NCBI RefSeq assembly: GCF_019209935.1
Contig: NZ_JAHUTN010000012.1
Span: 1 to 64,000 of the forward strand
Direction: 5' to 3'
Length of the DNA: 64,000 bases
From: Corynebacterium sp. TAE3-ERU16
GTDB lineage: Bacteria; Actinomycetota; Actinomycetes; Mycobacteriales; Mycobacteriaceae
The notes beneath the pieces are model-generated. The model was not told the origin of the DNA, did no database searches, and worked only from the letters and a program-made list of their open reading frames with translations. Numbering within the stretch: position 1 is the first letter of the stretch; each line of letters starts with the position of its first letter. The position numbers and the translations under genes are program-made. Positions 14,178 through 25,062 of the stretch are shown one piece after another.

Positions 14178-14732
14178 CTAGCAGTACGCCGACTTAGCGG
14201 CGGAGGCAATCCGATCAGCGATCTCCGGGACCGGTGCGGATGCACGCTCCTGTTCGACGAGCTGGCCGGCGACAGCCTCCAGCGTGTAGTTCTCCACACC
14301 GCTGGCCGCCGAGCGGCACACCTCGGCTGCGGCACCGATCATCTGGTCCTCGACGCCGTCGACGGAGATTCCGCCGTCCCTGAGGGCCTTCAGGTAGTCC
14401 AGATCGGCGGGGCTCCGTTCCTGGGCGAGGCCGGGGATCTCGTCGATCTCCTTCGCCGCGCCGTCCCGGGGCTCGGGAACCGCGGGCACGACCGGCGCCG
14501 GTGCCGCCTCCCGGCGTTCCGGACTGGAGGTGGAGAGCTCCGCCTCCCCCGATTCCCGGGTGGACTTCTCCCCGTCGGAGTCACCGGCCCCGGAGGTCCG
14601 CGTATCCGCCTTGGGCAGTGCGGAGGTGGTTGCGGTGGTCGCGGAGACGTCGTCGCTCTCCGAGGTGGCTCCGCCGCATCCGGCGAGCGCGAGTACCGCG
14701 ACGGTCAGCAGGGGAAGGGAAAACCTGCGCAT
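14178..14732 (-). CDS. DUF732-like lipoprotein
   Basis: A 184-residue predicted lipoprotein: signal [19 protein letters not shown] ends in a lipobox (LAGC) with the acylated Cys at 19. A Ser/Thr/Glu-rich linker follows, to about residue 105. The C-terminal part, with DLDYLKALRDGGISV and a later AAEVC, matches the small DUF732 type (two helices and paired Cys, the second near the end in AKSAYC). Function is unknown. Its ATG overlaps the TGA of the mycoloyltransferase gene (TGATG) and the cutinase-like gene follows after 5 bases, so a role at the mycolate layer is inferred from context only. Confidence 0.82.
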   Translation of the reverse strand: MRRFSLPLLTVAVLALAGCGGATSESDDVSATTATTSALPKADTRTSGAGDSDGEKSTRESGEAELSTSSPERREAAPAPVVPAVPEPRDGAAKEIDEIPGLAQERSPADLDYLKALRDGGISVDGVEDQMIGAAAEVCRSAASGVENYTLEAVAGQLVEQERASAPVPEIADRIASAAKSAYC

Positions 14733-16720
14733 CAGTTCATTTCCTCGACGATTCTGCCGTTGACCTGCTTGATCGTTCCGTGCTGGAAGGACTGCTGGAG
14801 TCCTCCGGCCGGGATCTCCTGGAGGTCACCGGTCGGCCAGCCGAACTTGCCCCGCTCCCAATCGTTCCTGCCCCAGTGGTCACGGATGTCGCCGTTGTAC
14901 ACGGCGTGTGCACCGGTGGAGGCGGACCAGTAGATCGTGCCGTTGTCGAAGTTCTGGAGCGCACCCCCCGGGATGAGGATCTCGTTGGAGGTCGGTGCGC
15001 CGAGCTTCGACGCGGTCGCCTTCATCTCGCCGTACTTGCGGGCGATGAGGCCACGGGACCAGAACGTCCCGTTCTTCGGGGTTCGGATGACGTAGCCACC
15101 CTGGAACTGCTGGATCCAGCTGCCCTCGAGCTCCTTGGCCACGTCCACCGGATATCCGAGTACGCCGGTCTCCCAGCCCTGATCGCCCCAGGCCTCGAAC
15201 ATGTCGCCCGGGATCTCGCGCGCGCCGGTCTCCGGGGTCCAGTAGATGGACCCGTTCTCGAAGTGCACGAAACGTCCCTTGCCGTCCGGCGTGCTCAGCT
15301 CGTTGGTCTTCGGGAAGCCGAGGAACGAACCCGGCCCGCCGAGCTCCGCGTAGCGTGCGGCGATACGGCCGATGACCACGTGTGCCCCGGTGTCCGGGGA
15401 CCAGTACGCCTGGCCGCCGCGGAAGTCCTGCGCCTTGCCTGCGTCGCCGTCTCCGGCGACGACGTCGTACTCGTTGTTCACGCAGTTGCCCCACGCGCCG
15501 GAGGCGGTCGCCTGCGCGATCGCACCGATCGCGACACAGTCCGCACCGCGGTCCTCTTCCTTGAGGGCGAGGGTGTCGGCGATGTACGGCCACGCCTGGG
15601 TCAGTTCGAACTGCCAGTAGGGCCAGTTGTGGACCCCGGACGGGCGGAACATGGCGATGACGGGGACGTCAGCCTCCTTCGCCGCCGCGACGAAGGTCTC
15701 CGATGTCATACGCGCGATGACCTCGAGTCCCTTGCCCGCCTGGTTGGATGGTCCGGTGGCGACGGAACCGGGCTCACCGAAGTCGTCGCGGCCCGAACCG
15801 GCGGAGACGTAGACGGTCTTGCCCTTCAGCGCCTCGATGCCGAGCTTCGGGTCGTTGTCGATCCAGCGCTGGGAACCCGCCGGGCCCCACATGGCGTCGG
15901 CGTTGTAGCCGCCGCCCTCCCGGAGCGCGCCGGAGATCATCAGGGGCATACCCGTGGACGTGGTGTCCAGGTAGCCCGAGAACGAGCCGACGAACTTGAA
16001 GAGGTCGGGACGGTGTTCCGCGATGTTGACGGCGGCGGTGCCGCCCATCGAGAGGCCGACGAGGGCGCGCTCACCGTTGGCGCGGTAGCCCTGGTTCAGC
16101 ACGGCCGGGAGTTCCTGCGTGAGGAAGGTCTCCCACTGGTAGTTCTTGCCGTTGTCGGGGCGGTTCCAGTCGGTGTAGAAGGATGCCTCGCCGCCGATCG
16201 GCATGATCACGTTGACGTTCTTGTCGGCGAAGAACTGCTCCGCGTTCGTGTGCAGCGTCCAGCCGGACTCCTCGTCCACGGCACGCAGGCCGTCGAGCAG
16301 CCACACGCTCGGGAAGGTGGCGTTCGGCTGCGAGTACCAGTCACGGGCGAGCAGGATCTGGACCTGCATCAGCTGTTCCGGCATCGCCGCCGACTTGATG
16401 AACAGAGCGATACGGTGCGTGCCCAGCCATTCCTGGCGGACCACGTCGACCCCCTCCGGGAGACCCTGGATGTCGGGGTACTCCGTCTTTACCGGGGTGC
16501 GCTCCGGGACATTGTTTTCCTTGAGGTAGTCGGAGATTCCACCGGTGGGACCGATCGCACCGGGCAGACCCCCGAGCTGGGAACTCTGTGCCAGGATCGT
16601 CGACTGCTCGGCCGAGGCGACCGGGGAGAGGAGGCCGACGCCCAGAGCGAGGGCGGTGGGAACTGCAGCGAGTGCGATCCGGTGAAAGCGCCGGCTGCTG
16701 TTGGATGCGGTGTCGCGCAT
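14732..16720 (-). CDS. cop1: Corynomycoloyltransferase with LGFP repeats (Cop1/PS1 type)
   Basis: Transfers corynomycolate between trehalose monomycolate and arabinogalactan or other trehalose in the outer envelope. ATG 16720 gives 662 residues with an AAAGGA ribosome site 7 bases upstream and a clean signal peptide ending VASA before EQ. The antigen-85-like esterase domain (about 75-390) carries the nucleophile in GLSMGG near residue 223. The C-terminal third has four LGFP-type repeats (GFPKTNE, GYPVDV, GAPTSNE, GWPTGD), thought to hold the enzyme on the cell wall. It is the first gene of a three-gene operon with the lipoprotein and cutinase-like genes. Confidence 0.93.
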   Translation of the reverse strand: MRDTASNSSRRFHRIALAAVPTALALGVGLLSPVASAEQSTILAQSSQLGGLPGAIGPTGGISDYLKENNVPERTPVKTEYPDIQGLPEGVDVVRQEWLGTHRIALFIKSAAMPEQLMQVQILLARDWYSQPNATFPSVWLLDGLRAVDEESGWTLHTNAEQFFADKNVNVIMPIGGEASFYTDWNRPDNGKNYQWETFLTQELPAVLNQGYRANGERALVGLSMGGTAAVNIAEHRPDLFKFVGSFSGYLDTTSTGMPLMISGALREGGGYNADAMWGPAGSQRWIDNDPKLGIEALKGKTVYVSAGSGRDDFGEPGSVATGPSNQAGKGLEVIARMTSETFVAAAKEADVPVIAMFRPSGVHNWPYWQFELTQAWPYIADTLALKEEDRGADCVAIGAIAQATASGAWGNCVNNEYDVVAGDGDAGKAQDFRGGQAYWSPDTGAHVVIGRIAARYAELGGPGSFLGFPKTNELSTPDGKGRFVHFENGSIYWTPETGAREIPGDMFEAWGDQGWETGVLGYPVDVAKELEGSWIQQFQGGYVIRTPKNGTFWSRGLIARKYGEMKATASKLGAPTSNEILIPGGALQNFDNGTIYWSASTGAHAVYNGDIRDHWGRNDWERGKFGWPTGDLQEIPAGGLQQSFQHGTIKQVNGRIVEEMN

Positions 16721-16930
16721 GAAGGTGTCCTTTGTATCGGTTCTTGAGATCAATGGTCGCCGGAGAACCGGCCGACCGGTGGATCCGGTGGCACGTAACA
16801 GCCTACCGTCCCGCTCCGGGAGTTCCCCTCCCCCGGAACGAACGGCGACACCGCCACCGGCTCTTCTTCGGTTATGTCGTTGCTCGGGGGTCGGACCGTT
16901 ACTTACCGCTGTACCGGTGCCCGGCCAGAC

Positions 16931-16955
16931 CCTAAAGATCGACTTTAAGTTTAGG
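16931..16955 (-). promoter_or_regulatory. Interrupted palindrome in the cop1 promoter region
   Basis: CCTAAA at 16931-16936 and TTTAGG at 16950-16955 flank an inner TAAAG-ATCGA-CTTTA palindrome. Read on the minus strand, TAGGGT next to it could serve as a -10 box, so the palindrome would lie across the promoter. A repressor or activator site is inferred. It is a conspicuously AT-rich patch in a GC-rich gap. Confidence 0.4.
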
Positions 16956-17133
16956 TAGCTCGCCGCTGTTCGTCGACATTGACGGCGCGACACGCCGACG
17001 ACACCCCGCACGAAGACACGTGACACGGCACGACGACCCGTGACCCACGGGCCGGCAGCCCCCCGCCACCGAACCGGATCATCCCGTCCGTCCCGTCCTC
17101 CCGTCCCCGCACCACGGCCACGGACACGGAAAA

Positions 17134-17169
17134 TCCCCGCCGGAACCCTCGTTCAGGTTCCGGCGGGGA
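17134..17169 (-). terminator. Terminator of the second mycoloyltransferase gene
   Basis: TCCCCGCCGGAACC (17134-17147) pairs perfectly over 14 bp with GGTTCCGGCGGGGA (17156-17169), with an 8-base loop. On the minus strand the stem is followed by ATTTTCC, giving a short U-run. It lies 20 bases after the stop codon at 17189. Confidence 0.8.
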
Positions 17170-17188
17170 CTCTTCGGTCAGACTTGAA

Positions 17189-18217
17189 TCACCAGGCGTT
17201 CATGACGTCCAGGACACGGCCCTTGGTCTTGTGCATCTGATCGGTCCAGATACCCCACCGGTGGATACCCGTCGGCGGGTAGTCGACGGTCGGGTTCAGG
17301 CCGATCTCGCGGGCCTTGCGTTCCCAGGAGACCGTGGTGCTCCTGGAGACCGCCTCGAGACCCCAACCGACGATGCGGTCCCAGAGGGGAAGATTCCAGT
17401 CGCCGCCGGTCCACGTGCCCGTCGACGCGGAGACGTAGATGTCCTTGCCGCGCAGACCCTCCATGTTCCAGTAGGGGTCGTTCTCGAACTGGCGGGGGCT
17501 GATCAACGCGCCGTACATGGAGTTGAGGTTCAGGCCCCCGGTTTCCAGGAGCGCGAAACGAATCATGGTCTGCATGCCGGGGGCCGTCGTGGTGAGGTAC
17601 CCGGAGAAGCTCATCGCCTGCTGGTACATCTCGGGATGGCGCGCCGCGATGTTCAGTGCCGCGGTTCCGCCCATGGAGAGACCCGCGATGGAGTTGCGGT
17701 TGGGGTTGACCCCGAAGTGCTGCTGCAGGTAGCCCGGCAGCTCAGCGGTGAGGAAGGTCTCCCACTTGATGACCTGCGGATCGGAGGATGAGAAGGTGTT
17801 CCCGGGGTCGACCCAGTCGGCGTAGAACGTACCCGCTCCGCCGATCGGCATGATGAGGTTGATGTTGCTGTCCTCGTACGTGACCTGGGCATCGGAGAAC
17901 ATCGTCCAGCCGGTCTGGTGCGGGTCCGCGCGCATACCGTCGAGCAGATAGAAGCCCGCATCGCCGCCGCGCTGGGCGGGCTGCACCAGGACGGGCACGG
18001 TGCGGTCCATCGCGGGCGACCAGACATCGCACCGCTGGACCCAGTGCCCCGAGGCGTCCCATTCGCACGTTCCGGTGGCATCCGGCCGGAGCCAGTCCCG
18101 GTTGGCGGCCTCGGCGGTTCCGGCGCCGAAGACCATGAGGGTGGCGGTCACTGCGGTGGCGGCCACCACGGACGTGACCTTCTTCCCTGCGTTGTGCAGA
18201 CGGGAGGCGATTGACAT
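17189..18217 (-). CDS. Corynomycoloyltransferase B (antigen-85-like)
   Basis: A secreted mycoloyltransferase of 342 residues without LGFP repeats, acting in trehalose dimycolate formation and mycolylation of arabinogalactan. The signal peptide spans about residues 1-38 (ends GTAEAA). The esterase domain follows, with nucleophile Ser181 in AGLSMGG and the family's WETFLTAELP segment at 152-161. The start ATG has a strong AAGGAGA site. It shares the fold and several long motifs with cop1, as expected for paralogues. A terminator follows, and the next gene upstream on this strand is the DPPR synthase rather than aftB. Confidence 0.92.
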   Translation of the reverse strand: MSIASRLHNAGKKVTSVVAATAVTATLMVFGAGTAEAANRDWLRPDATGTCEWDASGHWVQRCDVWSPAMDRTVPVLVQPAQRGGDAGFYLLDGMRADPHQTGWTMFSDAQVTYEDSNINLIMPIGGAGTFYADWVDPGNTFSSSDPQVIKWETFLTAELPGYLQQHFGVNPNRNSIAGLSMGGTAALNIAARHPEMYQQAMSFSGYLTTTAPGMQTMIRFALLETGGLNLNSMYGALISPRQFENDPYWNMEGLRGKDIYVSASTGTWTGGDWNLPLWDRIVGWGLEAVSRSTTVSWERKAREIGLNPTVDYPPTGIHRWGIWTDQMHKTKGRVLDVMNAW

Positions 18218-18373
18218 TGTTCTCCTTGCGGGACACTATTTCCGAAAACAGGCGGTCGCCGGTGACTGCAACCGGTCGGAATATCCACTGGCTTGATCGT
18301 TTCGTTACACAGTCACCGTACACGGACAACGTGTCTGCCGTGCTATCCAGGGTGCACCTGCGTCGTTGGGGAT

Positions 18374-19354
18374 CTACAGGGCCGGCATGACGTAGACGGC
18401 GATCACGATGCAGGCGACCCACAGCACGGCGAGCGCCTGGAGCACCCGGTCCGACAGCGCCAGTTCGTCGGGGGCCCCACCCTCGCCGCGGTCGATGTCC
18501 GCGGCGTACCGGAGGATGGCGACGGTGAACGGGACCATAGAGATCTGGTACCAGACGCCTCCCGCGCCGTCGAGGGAGCGGCTGACGTCGAATCCCCAGA
18601 GTGCGTAGCTCATGACCACGGCGGTCGCGGACAGCGTCCAGACGAACCGGAGATAGGTGTCGGTGTAGCCCTCGAGGGACTTCCGGATCTTCGCACCGGA
18701 GGATTCGACGAGGAGGATCTCCGCGTACCTCTTGCCGGAGGCCATGAACAGGGAACCGAAGGCCGCGACGAGGAGGAACCACTGGGACAGCTCGATGCCC
18801 GTGGCCACGCCGCCGGCCATCGCACGGAGCATGAACCCGGAGGAGACCAGCGCGATGTCGATGACGGGCTGGTGCTTCCAGCCGAAGCAGTAGCCGAGCT
18901 GGAGCGCGATGTACACGGCGACGACGATCGCGAGGTTCACCCCCGCCGAGGCCAGCAGGGAGATCAGCACCGAGGCGACCATCAGCCCGACGGCCATCGC
19001 ATAGGCGAGCTGCACGGGGAGCACACCTGCGGCGATGGGGCGGAAGCGTTTGGTGGGGTGCGCCCGGTCGGCGTCGACGTCCCGGGCGTCGTTGATCAGG
19101 TAGATCGAGGACGCGGCGAGACAGAAGACGGTGAACGCGATCGCGACGTCGGCGATGGTGCGGCCGCTGAGGAGCGCGGCGGATCCCGCCGCGGCGGGTG
19201 CCGCGATGACGAGGACGTTCTTCACCCACTGCTTGGGGCGGAGCGCCTTCACCATGGCGTCGGCGAGGTTCCTCGGGGGCTGGTGTTTCCTGTCGCCCTC
19301 GATTCCCCGGGTGTGGGGTTCGGACCCGAGCAGCCCGTCATGCGGCTGGCTCAT
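18374..19354 (-). CDS. ubiA: Decaprenyl-phosphate phosphoribosyltransferase (DPPR synthase)
   Basis: UbiA-family integral membrane prenyltransferase that joins decaprenyl phosphate and PRPP, the first committed step to the arabinose donor decaprenylphosphoryl-arabinose. The 326 residues begin with about 30 soluble residues, then LRPKQWVKN, then 8-9 membrane helices. Asp-rich motifs of the superfamily are visible (NDARDVDADRAHP, and DIDRGEGG on a later loop). The stop of the PAP2 gene overlaps its ATG by 4 bases, so both are translated from one message. It is equivalent to Rv3806c by context. Confidence 0.93.
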   Translation of the reverse strand: MSQPHDGLLGSEPHTRGIEGDRKHQPPRNLADAMVKALRPKQWVKNVLVIAAPAAAGSAALLSGRTIADVAIAFTVFCLAASSIYLINDARDVDADRAHPTKRFRPIAAGVLPVQLAYAMAVGLMVASVLISLLASAGVNLAIVVAVYIALQLGYCFGWKHQPVIDIALVSSGFMLRAMAGGVATGIELSQWFLLVAAFGSLFMASGKRYAEILLVESSGAKIRKSLEGYTDTYLRFVWTLSATAVVMSYALWGFDVSRSLDGAGGVWYQISMVPFTVAILRYAADIDRGEGGAPDELALSDRVLQALAVLWVACIVIAVYVMPAL

Positions 19355-19863
19355 GAGTTGTTCCTTTCACGCTTCTCGACTGCCCTGCAGACCACGTCGG
19401 CGGTTGCGGCACCGAGGGTTGCTCCCGCTGCGACGTCGGTCGGGTAATGCACTCCGAGCACCATACGCGACAGCATCATCACCGGCACGCCGACCAGCGG
19501 CCAGGGAGAGCGGGTGATGCGGCTCACCGCGACGAGGGCCGCGGTCGTGGATGTGGCGTGCGACGAAGGGAAACTCAGCTTCGACGGCGTGGCCACCCCG
19601 ATCCTGATCCGGGGGTCGTGTGGACGCTTCCGGCGCACGACCCGCTTGACCACGACGGAGGCCGCGTGGCTGAGGAACGCCGATCCGCTCACGGCCAACC
19701 ACCGGGACCGCCTGCGACCGTCCACGGCGGCACCCGCGGCACCGAGCGCCATCCACCCGAGGGCGTGTTCACCGAAATGGCTGAGGCCTCTCGCCACGGG
19801 CAGCGTCGCGGGGACGTCGTAGAGGGTGTCCTGGATTCCGACCAGTACATCGGACTCACGCAT
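19351..19863 (-). CDS. PAP2-family phosphatase (DPPR phosphatase candidate)
   Basis: A 170-residue membrane phosphatase with all three PAP2 motifs: KRVVRRKRP, SFPSSHA and SRMVLGVHYPTD. By position between ubiA and glfT2 it corresponds to Rv3807c, proposed to remove the 5-phosphate from decaprenylphosphoryl-phosphoribose. I chose ATG 19863 (MRESDV) because it overlaps the glfT2 stop by 8 bases in a compact operon. The in-frame ATG at 20064 would add 67 low-complexity residues lying inside glfT2. Confidence 0.87.
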   Translation of the reverse strand: MRESDVLVGIQDTLYDVPATLPVARGLSHFGEHALGWMALGAAGAAVDGRRRSRWLAVSGSAFLSHAASVVVKRVVRRKRPHDPRIRIGVATPSKLSFPSSHATSTTAALVAVSRITRSPWPLVGVPVMMLSRMVLGVHYPTDVAAGATLGAATADVVCRAVEKRERNNS

Positions 19864-21883
19864 GGAAGACCTTCCCCCAGCTGCTCCGGCTGGTGAGTTC
19901 CCCGTGCGCGGCACGATAGGCGGTCCGCAGGTCATCGAAGCGTTCGAGGACCTCACGCTGCAGACGGTTGGATTCGGCGAGGAGCTTCCTCGCCTTCTCC
20001 CGGTCCCGCTGGCGGTAGACGACACCACGGCCGTCCGCGGTGGTGACGGTTGCTCCGTCGACACGGGACAGGGAGAACCAGCGGGCCTCGATCGGGGCGA
20101 AATTCGCCTGCGGCACCTCGTGGTGCGCGGGGTCGTGGGGTCGTACGGAGTGCAGGAGTCCCCTGGCCAGCCAGACGGCCTTCTTCACCGGGGCCAGGCG
20201 ACCGCCGATGTCCTTCACCGGCACACCCGGCGCACCCGACGGTTTCGGCAGTTCCGCCGCGGTCGGCAGGACCACGGCGTCAGGGTACCCGCGGCGCAGC
20301 CGGTTGATGCGCGGCAGGGCGGTCTCGAGAATGTCGAAGAGATGGTCCGGGCCGGCGAGGAAGTCCTTCATCGCCTCGTTCTGGATCGCGACGGTCGAGT
20401 ACTCGAGGCACAGCAGATGCTTCAGCGTCGCCTTCTTCATGCTGCGCACGATGCCCTCCGGCCCGCCGTCGTGGTCCATGGCGGCGACGATCAACCGGTT
20501 GCGCAGGTGGAAGTACGCCTGCCAGTCGATGGCGTCATCCTTGTCGGACCAGGCCATGTGCCAGATCGCGACGCCCGGCCACGTGGCCGTGGGGAAGCCC
20601 GCTTTCGCGGCCCGCAGCCCGTACTCGGCGTCGTCCCACTTGATGAACAGCGGCAGCGGCTGCCCGATCCGCTCCGCGACGACCCGCGGGATGAGGCACA
20701 TCCACCAGCCGTTGTAGTCGACGTCGATGCGTCGGTGCAGATCACGGGAGTTGCGGTCGTTCGGGCCGTCGCCCGGCCTGCCCTGATGGGACAGCGGGAA
20801 CTCGGAGAAGTCATGGTCGTAGCGCACGTGCGGTGCGGACGTCCACATGAAGATCGACCGGTCGATGACCTCACCCATCGAGTGCAGGTGACTGCGCTCC
20901 TGCAGGTTGAGCATCTGACCGCCGACGAGCATGGGGCTCTTCGCGTAGCGCGCGACCTGGAGGGCACGGAGCACCGAGTCCGGTTCGATGGCGATGTCAT
21001 CGTCCATGTAGAGGATGTACGGGGATTCGCTCGCGCCGGCCTCCCCGCTGCCGTCGACACCGCCGAGAGCCTCGAACATGATGCGTGAGTAACCGCCCGA
21101 CCCACCGAGGTTGCCCTGGCGGAACTCGAAGAAGCGGTCGCCGAAGTGCTCGGTCACCGCCGCGTAGCCGGGCTCGTCCGAAGGATGCCGGGTTCCCTGA
21201 TCCGGCATGATCACGGTGTCGATCACCGCGTCGACCTGCGGGTCGCCGGCGAGCGCCTCGAGCGCGGCAACCGCGTCCGCGGGTCGGTTGAACGTGGGGA
21301 TGCCGACGGTGACCCGCGGTTCGAACGGTCCGACGGTCGTGCCGTCGGGCATGGTCTGCGGCGCGGGCGCGCAGGGCGCGAACCAGCCGGCCCGGGTGAT
21401 CGTGGCGTCCGTCTCCGCGGTCACGTCGAACCACAGCCAACCGCCGTCCTCGAAGGGATCCAGCGACAGCTCGAACTCGGCGGCGTCGTCTGCGACGAGC
21501 TCGCCGGCGACCGCGATCCGGGAACCGTCGATCTTCGAACGGTAGACGTCGACGCGCGCCTCACCGGTGACCTCGACGCGGAGGATGACGGTGGACAACT
21601 GTGACCACCGACGCCAGTAGGACGCCGGGAACGCGTTGAAGTAGGTCTGGAAGCTGACCTCCTGACCTGCGCGGACGCTGAAGCTCGTACGGTCCGGCCA
21701 GGTCACCCGCTGGGTGTTCGTCTCGGCCTCGAGCAGGTAGAGCGTACGGACGTCGTGCGGCTCGCCCCTCCTCGGCAGCAGAACACGCTGCAGCTGCTCC
21801 ACCGCCCCGGAATCGGCTGGCACCCGGGGATCCAACGGAGCGCCAGGCGTTTGCCGGGGAGTGGGCGCGGAAGATTCGCTCAT
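19856..21883 (-). CDS. glfT2: Galactofuranosyltransferase GlfT2
   Basis: Bifunctional UDP-galactofuranose transferase that polymerises the galactan of arabinogalactan with alternating beta-1,5 and beta-1,6 links, at the inner face of the membrane. The 675-residue protein has an N-terminal beta-sandwich region, then the GT-A domain opening with VTVGIPTFNRP, a metal-binding DDD (YMDDDIAIEPD), a WHMAWSDKDD segment with the conserved Trp-His, and a helical C-terminus. It is first in the operon glfT2-PAP2-ubiA. The 184-base gap upstream is shared with a divergent gene. Confidence 0.95.
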   Translation of the reverse strand: MSESSAPTPRQTPGAPLDPRVPADSGAVEQLQRVLLPRRGEPHDVRTLYLLEAETNTQRVTWPDRTSFSVRAGQEVSFQTYFNAFPASYWRRWSQLSTVILRVEVTGEARVDVYRSKIDGSRIAVAGELVADDAAEFELSLDPFEDGGWLWFDVTAETDATITRAGWFAPCAPAPQTMPDGTTVGPFEPRVTVGIPTFNRPADAVAALEALAGDPQVDAVIDTVIMPDQGTRHPSDEPGYAAVTEHFGDRFFEFRQGNLGGSGGYSRIMFEALGGVDGSGEAGASESPYILYMDDDIAIEPDSVLRALQVARYAKSPMLVGGQMLNLQERSHLHSMGEVIDRSIFMWTSAPHVRYDHDFSEFPLSHQGRPGDGPNDRNSRDLHRRIDVDYNGWWMCLIPRVVAERIGQPLPLFIKWDDAEYGLRAAKAGFPTATWPGVAIWHMAWSDKDDAIDWQAYFHLRNRLIVAAMDHDGGPEGIVRSMKKATLKHLLCLEYSTVAIQNEAMKDFLAGPDHLFDILETALPRINRLRRGYPDAVVLPTAAELPKPSGAPGVPVKDIGGRLAPVKKAVWLARGLLHSVRPHDPAHHEVPQANFAPIEARWFSLSRVDGATVTTADGRGVVYRQRDREKARKLLAESNRLQREVLERFDDLRTAYRAAHGELTSRSSWGKVFHA

Positions 21884-22054
21884 GACGTTTCAACGTCCTT
21901 TCGGCCTGTGGTCTGGTACCCGTCTCAATGTAATCGTTGGCGCGGGAGGACTGCGTTACCCACGCGGTGGCGGTGTCAACCGGCCACCGCCACCCGCCGC
22001 GTCGACGACCAACCCCGGAGGCTCACACTGTAAGCGCCCTGCCCCGATCTTTCC

Positions 22055-22060
22055 TAGACT
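22055..22060 (+). promoter_or_regulatory. Leaderless-type -10 box of the DUF5129 gene
   Basis: TAGACT lies 7 bases before ATG 22068, leaving no room for a ribosome site. Transcription starting at or next to the ATG is inferred. Confidence 0.5.
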
Positions 22061-22067
22061 GGCGGCC

Positions 22068-23474
22068 ATGAACCGCATCGATTCCCCGTTCCGGTACGCC
22101 CGGCCGGTGGCGGCCCTCATGGCGCTGTTCGTCGTGCTGCTCCTGCCGATGGCGGTGGCCACCGCCCAGGCCACCACCGCGACACGATCTGTGGAGGTGC
22201 CGCTGCGCGGCGGCCGGCTGACCGACGACGACGTCCGGCTCCTGGAGAACGAGACCCCGGCCCTGTCGCTGCCCGCGACGGTCGACCGGGTCGTGTACCT
22301 GGTGTTCGAGTCGAATGAATCCAATCTGAACGACTCCCTGCGTCACTACGCGGAGCGCGACGACCGTTCTCTGCTGTCCGGGTCGGAGGACAAGTTCGCA
22401 CCGGGTTCGTTGATCGTGGCCGTGGGCATGGATCCACGCCGCGTGGGGGTGGCCTGCGGCGATGACGTGTGCAACGCGATCAACTTCTACGGCTCGGGGC
22501 GCATGGACGGGATCCTCGACGAGATGCGGGTCCCCCTGCGCCAGTCGGGCGACCCGAACATCGCGGCGGCGCTGCTGGCCGGCGCCCGGGCGGCCGGGGA
22601 CACGACGGTGGTGTCCGGGGACGGGGGCGGGGACCCGACACCGTGGTGGATCCCCGCCGGGGTCGGTGGTGTCGGCGCCGCGGCCGGACTCGGAGTCGCG
22701 GCATGGGGGCTACGGCGCCGGCGACGGCAGCTTCGTGAGCGCTACGACCACATCGTCGACAACTACGCACGGGTGGCCTCACAGCTGGACTCGATCAACG
22801 TCCGGGCGCATTCCCTGTCCTCACCGCTGGCCGATGACACCGTACGCCGCGACTGGGAGGACGTGCGCTCCAGGTTCCTGGCCGTCGACGGCACGGTGCA
22901 GCGCCTGAGTGGAATCGGCGACGAGGTCGGCGACCGTGAGCTGGCCAGGCACCGGAAGGAGATCACGGAGGCGTACGAGACGGTGCGGCAGATGGAGAAC
23001 GCGGAGCACAACATCGATGAGTTCTTCCGGATGGAGCACGGCGACGACACCGTGCGCCGGCGGCACCTGACCGAGCTGCACGAGGATCTGGTGGAGGCGC
23101 GGGCCACGGTCTCCGATGAGGGCCTCCGGGACGACCTGGACGGGATCGATGCCCGGGTCGTGGCACTCCGGGAGACACCGGATGCTCCGGATTTCATGGA
23201 CGCCTACGCCCGGATCATCACCGACTACCGGATCATCATCGAGGCCGTGCGGAAGCGCGAGTTCGACGACGTGGAACCCGACGACGACAATCCGGCGCCC
23301 CGGATCTGGGATGCTTCGTGGCACCCGGGCTACGGGTACTCGGGGTTCGTGCCGTTCGTGACGGTGAACTCGTGGCACGAATCGGCGACGGGCACCGGTG
23401 CCGGTTCCTCCGGCGCCACCACCGGGTACTCCTCGGGCGGATTCTCCGGCGGGGCCGCCTCCGGGAGCTGGTGA
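22068..23474 (+). CDS. DUF5129-type membrane protein
   Basis: A 468-residue protein with a signal-like hydrophobic N-terminus (residues 12-30) and an extracytoplasmic part of about 150 residues resembling a degenerate TPM-type domain (LTDDDVRLLENE, VDRVVYLVFES). A single membrane helix lies near residue 200, ending in an RRRRRQLRERYDH stop-transfer. A long charged helical stretch, likely coiled coil, reaches to about residue 430, and the tail is Gly/Ser-rich, ending in a GGFSGGAASGSW-like sequence. It looks like the corynebacterial DUF5129 family, function unknown. It is convergent with glf, the two stop codons being adjacent. Confidence 0.78.
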   Translation: MNRIDSPFRYARPVAALMALFVVLLLPMAVATAQATTATRSVEVPLRGGRLTDDDVRLLENETPALSLPATVDRVVYLVFESNESNLNDSLRHYAERDDRSLLSGSEDKFAPGSLIVAVGMDPRRVGVACGDDVCNAINFYGSGRMDGILDEMRVPLRQSGDPNIAAALLAGARAAGDTTVVSGDGGGDPTPWWIPAGVGGVGAAAGLGVAAWGLRRRRRQLRERYDHIVDNYARVASQLDSINVRAHSLSSPLADDTVRRDWEDVRSRFLAVDGTVQRLSGIGDEVGDRELARHRKEITEAYETVRQMENAEHNIDEFFRMEHGDDTVRRRHLTELHEDLVEARATVSDEGLRDDLDGIDARVVALRETPDAPDFMDAYARIITDYRIIIEAVRKREFDDVEPDDDNPAPRIWDASWHPGYGYSGFVPFVTVNSWHESATGTGAGSSGATTGYSSGGFSGGAASGSW

Positions 23475-23475
23475 G

Positions 23476-24891
<1,416 letters not shown>

Positions 24892-24985
24892 CTACAATCA
24901 CACCAACAACACTGTTACCATCAGCCACGTACGTAGTCTGTCGTGCTTTTTTGCCCCATTGTTCAGCAATGGCATCTTTCGACAC

Positions 24986-25021
24986 ATGAGCCTGTCCCGG
25001 TAACTCCACCGGGAGTGGAGT
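24986..25021 (+). promoter_or_regulatory. Structured leader with mini-ORF before the PGRP/LGFP gene
   Basis: Two mutually exclusive hairpins share bases: CCCGGT/ACCGGG (24996-25001 with 25008-25013) and ACTCCAC/GTGGAGT (25003-25009 with 25015-25021). A five-codon frame, ATG 24986 to TAA 25001-25003 (MSLSR), ends where the second stem begins. A CCATTG/CAATGG hairpin lies just upstream. The layout resembles a translation-coupled or ligand-dependent switch. No known riboswitch consensus was matched by eye. Confidence 0.35.
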
Positions 25022-25062
25022 GGCCGACAGTCCCACCTGTCCCATCAAGGAGAACCAAGAAC

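Larger units (their letters stand above)
16721..17188. other. Intergenic region upstream of cop1
   Basis: No gene seen. It holds the cop1 promoter region, with an AT-rich palindrome at 16931-16955, and the terminator of the next mycoloyltransferase gene at 17134-17169. Confidence 0.6.

Noticed and set aside
16950..16968. DtxR-box-like TTAGGTAG half site before cop1
   Set aside because: Only one half of the 19-bp iron-box consensus matches.
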